Assembly (NCBI GenBank): GCA_021841985.1
Contig: JAKCCP010000010.1
Location: 1-6,245 of the forward strand
Reading direction: 5' to 3'
Source: Pseudomonadota bacterium
GTDB taxonomy: Bacteria > Pseudomonadota > Alphaproteobacteria > Acetobacterales > Acetobacteraceae
Length of the DNA stretch: 6,245 nt
Shown here: in pieces, positions 5,955 through 6,245 of the stretch
Position numbering within the stretch: the first letter of the stretch is position 1
Layout of the letters: every line of letters starts with the position of its first letter
The notes under the pieces: model-generated
Seen by the model: only the letters and a program-made list of their open reading frames with translations
Databases searched by the model: none
Told to the model about the DNA's origin: nothing
Made by a program: the position numbers and the translations under genes

Positions 5955-6245
5955 TCAGCTCTGCTCCTCGGCCATCCAGCCGCGCATGATGGCCACCGAC
6001 TCCTCGGGGTGCTTATCGACCAGATCGGCAATCTTGCGGATGGAAGAAAGCCGCAACTGGCCCTCGATATTGGCGAGCGTCGTCATCCTCTCGTCCTCCA
6101 GCATGGCGATCTGCGCCGCCGCGGGCAGCGCCGCGCCATCGGCGCCGGCAAGGAAATTGCCCGCCGCCACGTCTTCCCCGCCCTCGGCCGGCCCAGCCAG
6201 CGCCGGCGGCGCCGCGACCGTCGTCAGCCGCAGCACCATCGGTCG
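5955..6245 (-). CDS. fliF: FliF, flagellar MS-ring protein (C-terminal 96 residues, 5' truncated by window edge)
   Basis: FliF forms the membrane-embedded MS ring, the base on which the flagellar rotor and export apparatus are built. Only the cytoplasmic C-terminal tail is present. It opens with R-P-M-V-L-R-L, which matches the end of the second membrane segment of FliF (the usual V-R-P stretch). An Ala/Gly/Pro-rich variable linker follows. The last ~45 residues hold the conserved FliG-binding tail, with IEGQLRLSSIRKIADLV and then HPEESVAIMRGWM. In the family this tail packs against the N-terminal domain of FliG, which is the next gene, 3 nt downstream. The frame stays open to the right edge, so the start and the periplasmic domains lie outside. 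An internal Met at 6239 is not a start. The stop is TGA. Identification is firm from the tail motif plus fliG next to it. Confidence 0.93.
   Translation of the reverse strand, partial: RPMVLRLTTVAAPPALAGPAEGGEDVAAGNFLAGADGAALPAAAQIAMLEDERMTTLANIEGQLRLSSIRKIADLVDKHPEESVAIMRGWMAEEQS

Overview
The window is a compact run of flagellar genes, all on the minus strand. In transcription order (right to left) they are: the 3' end of fliF (MS ring), fliG (switch/rotor), a fliH/flbE-type export ATPase regulator, fliN (C-ring), flbD (sigma-54-dependent flagellar transcription activator), flhA (export gate) and the 5' end of flhF (polar SRP-type GTPase). Both fliF and flhF run off the window edges. No mobile element, RNA gene, CRISPR array or unknown gene system is visible.

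The base composition is very GC-rich. The order fliF-fliG-flbE(fliH)-fliN-flbD is the one I recall for the Caulobacter crescentus fliF operon. The regulator has FlbD-specific features: a degenerate receiver, a central AAA+ domain and a Fis-type helix-turn-helix, with an Ala/Pro-rich tail. Together this points to a high-GC alphaproteobacterium. A Rhodospirillales/Acetobacteraceae-like member is plausible, but the genus cannot be read from this window.

Layout on the minus strand: fliF (6245-5955, partial), fliG (5951-4938), fliH (4893-4237), fliN (4247-3924), flbD (3889-2507), flhA (2500-404), flhF (321-1, partial). Junctions are tight: gaps of 3, 44, 34, 6 and 82 nt, and an 11-nt fliH/fliN overlap. 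All six visible stop codons are TGA. No intrinsic terminator or convincing internal promoter is seen, so one polycistronic transcript is likely, with its promoter outside the window beyond fliF.

Together the genes cover early flagellar assembly. FliF and FliG form the MS ring and rotor face, FliN completes the C-ring, FliH and FlhA serve the flagellar type III export apparatus, FlhF acts in polar placement, and FlbD links assembly to late sigma-54 genes. FliM, FliI, FliJ and the remaining gate proteins are not in this window.

The most interesting details are a GAFSGA version of the sigma-54-contacting GAFTGA loop in FlbD, its degenerate receiver, two genes with ambiguous TTG/ATG starts, and a small in-frame 12-bp tandem repeat in the FlbD linker. 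Very long plus-strand open frames, one of 1,208 codons, are antisense shadows caused by codon usage and not genes.
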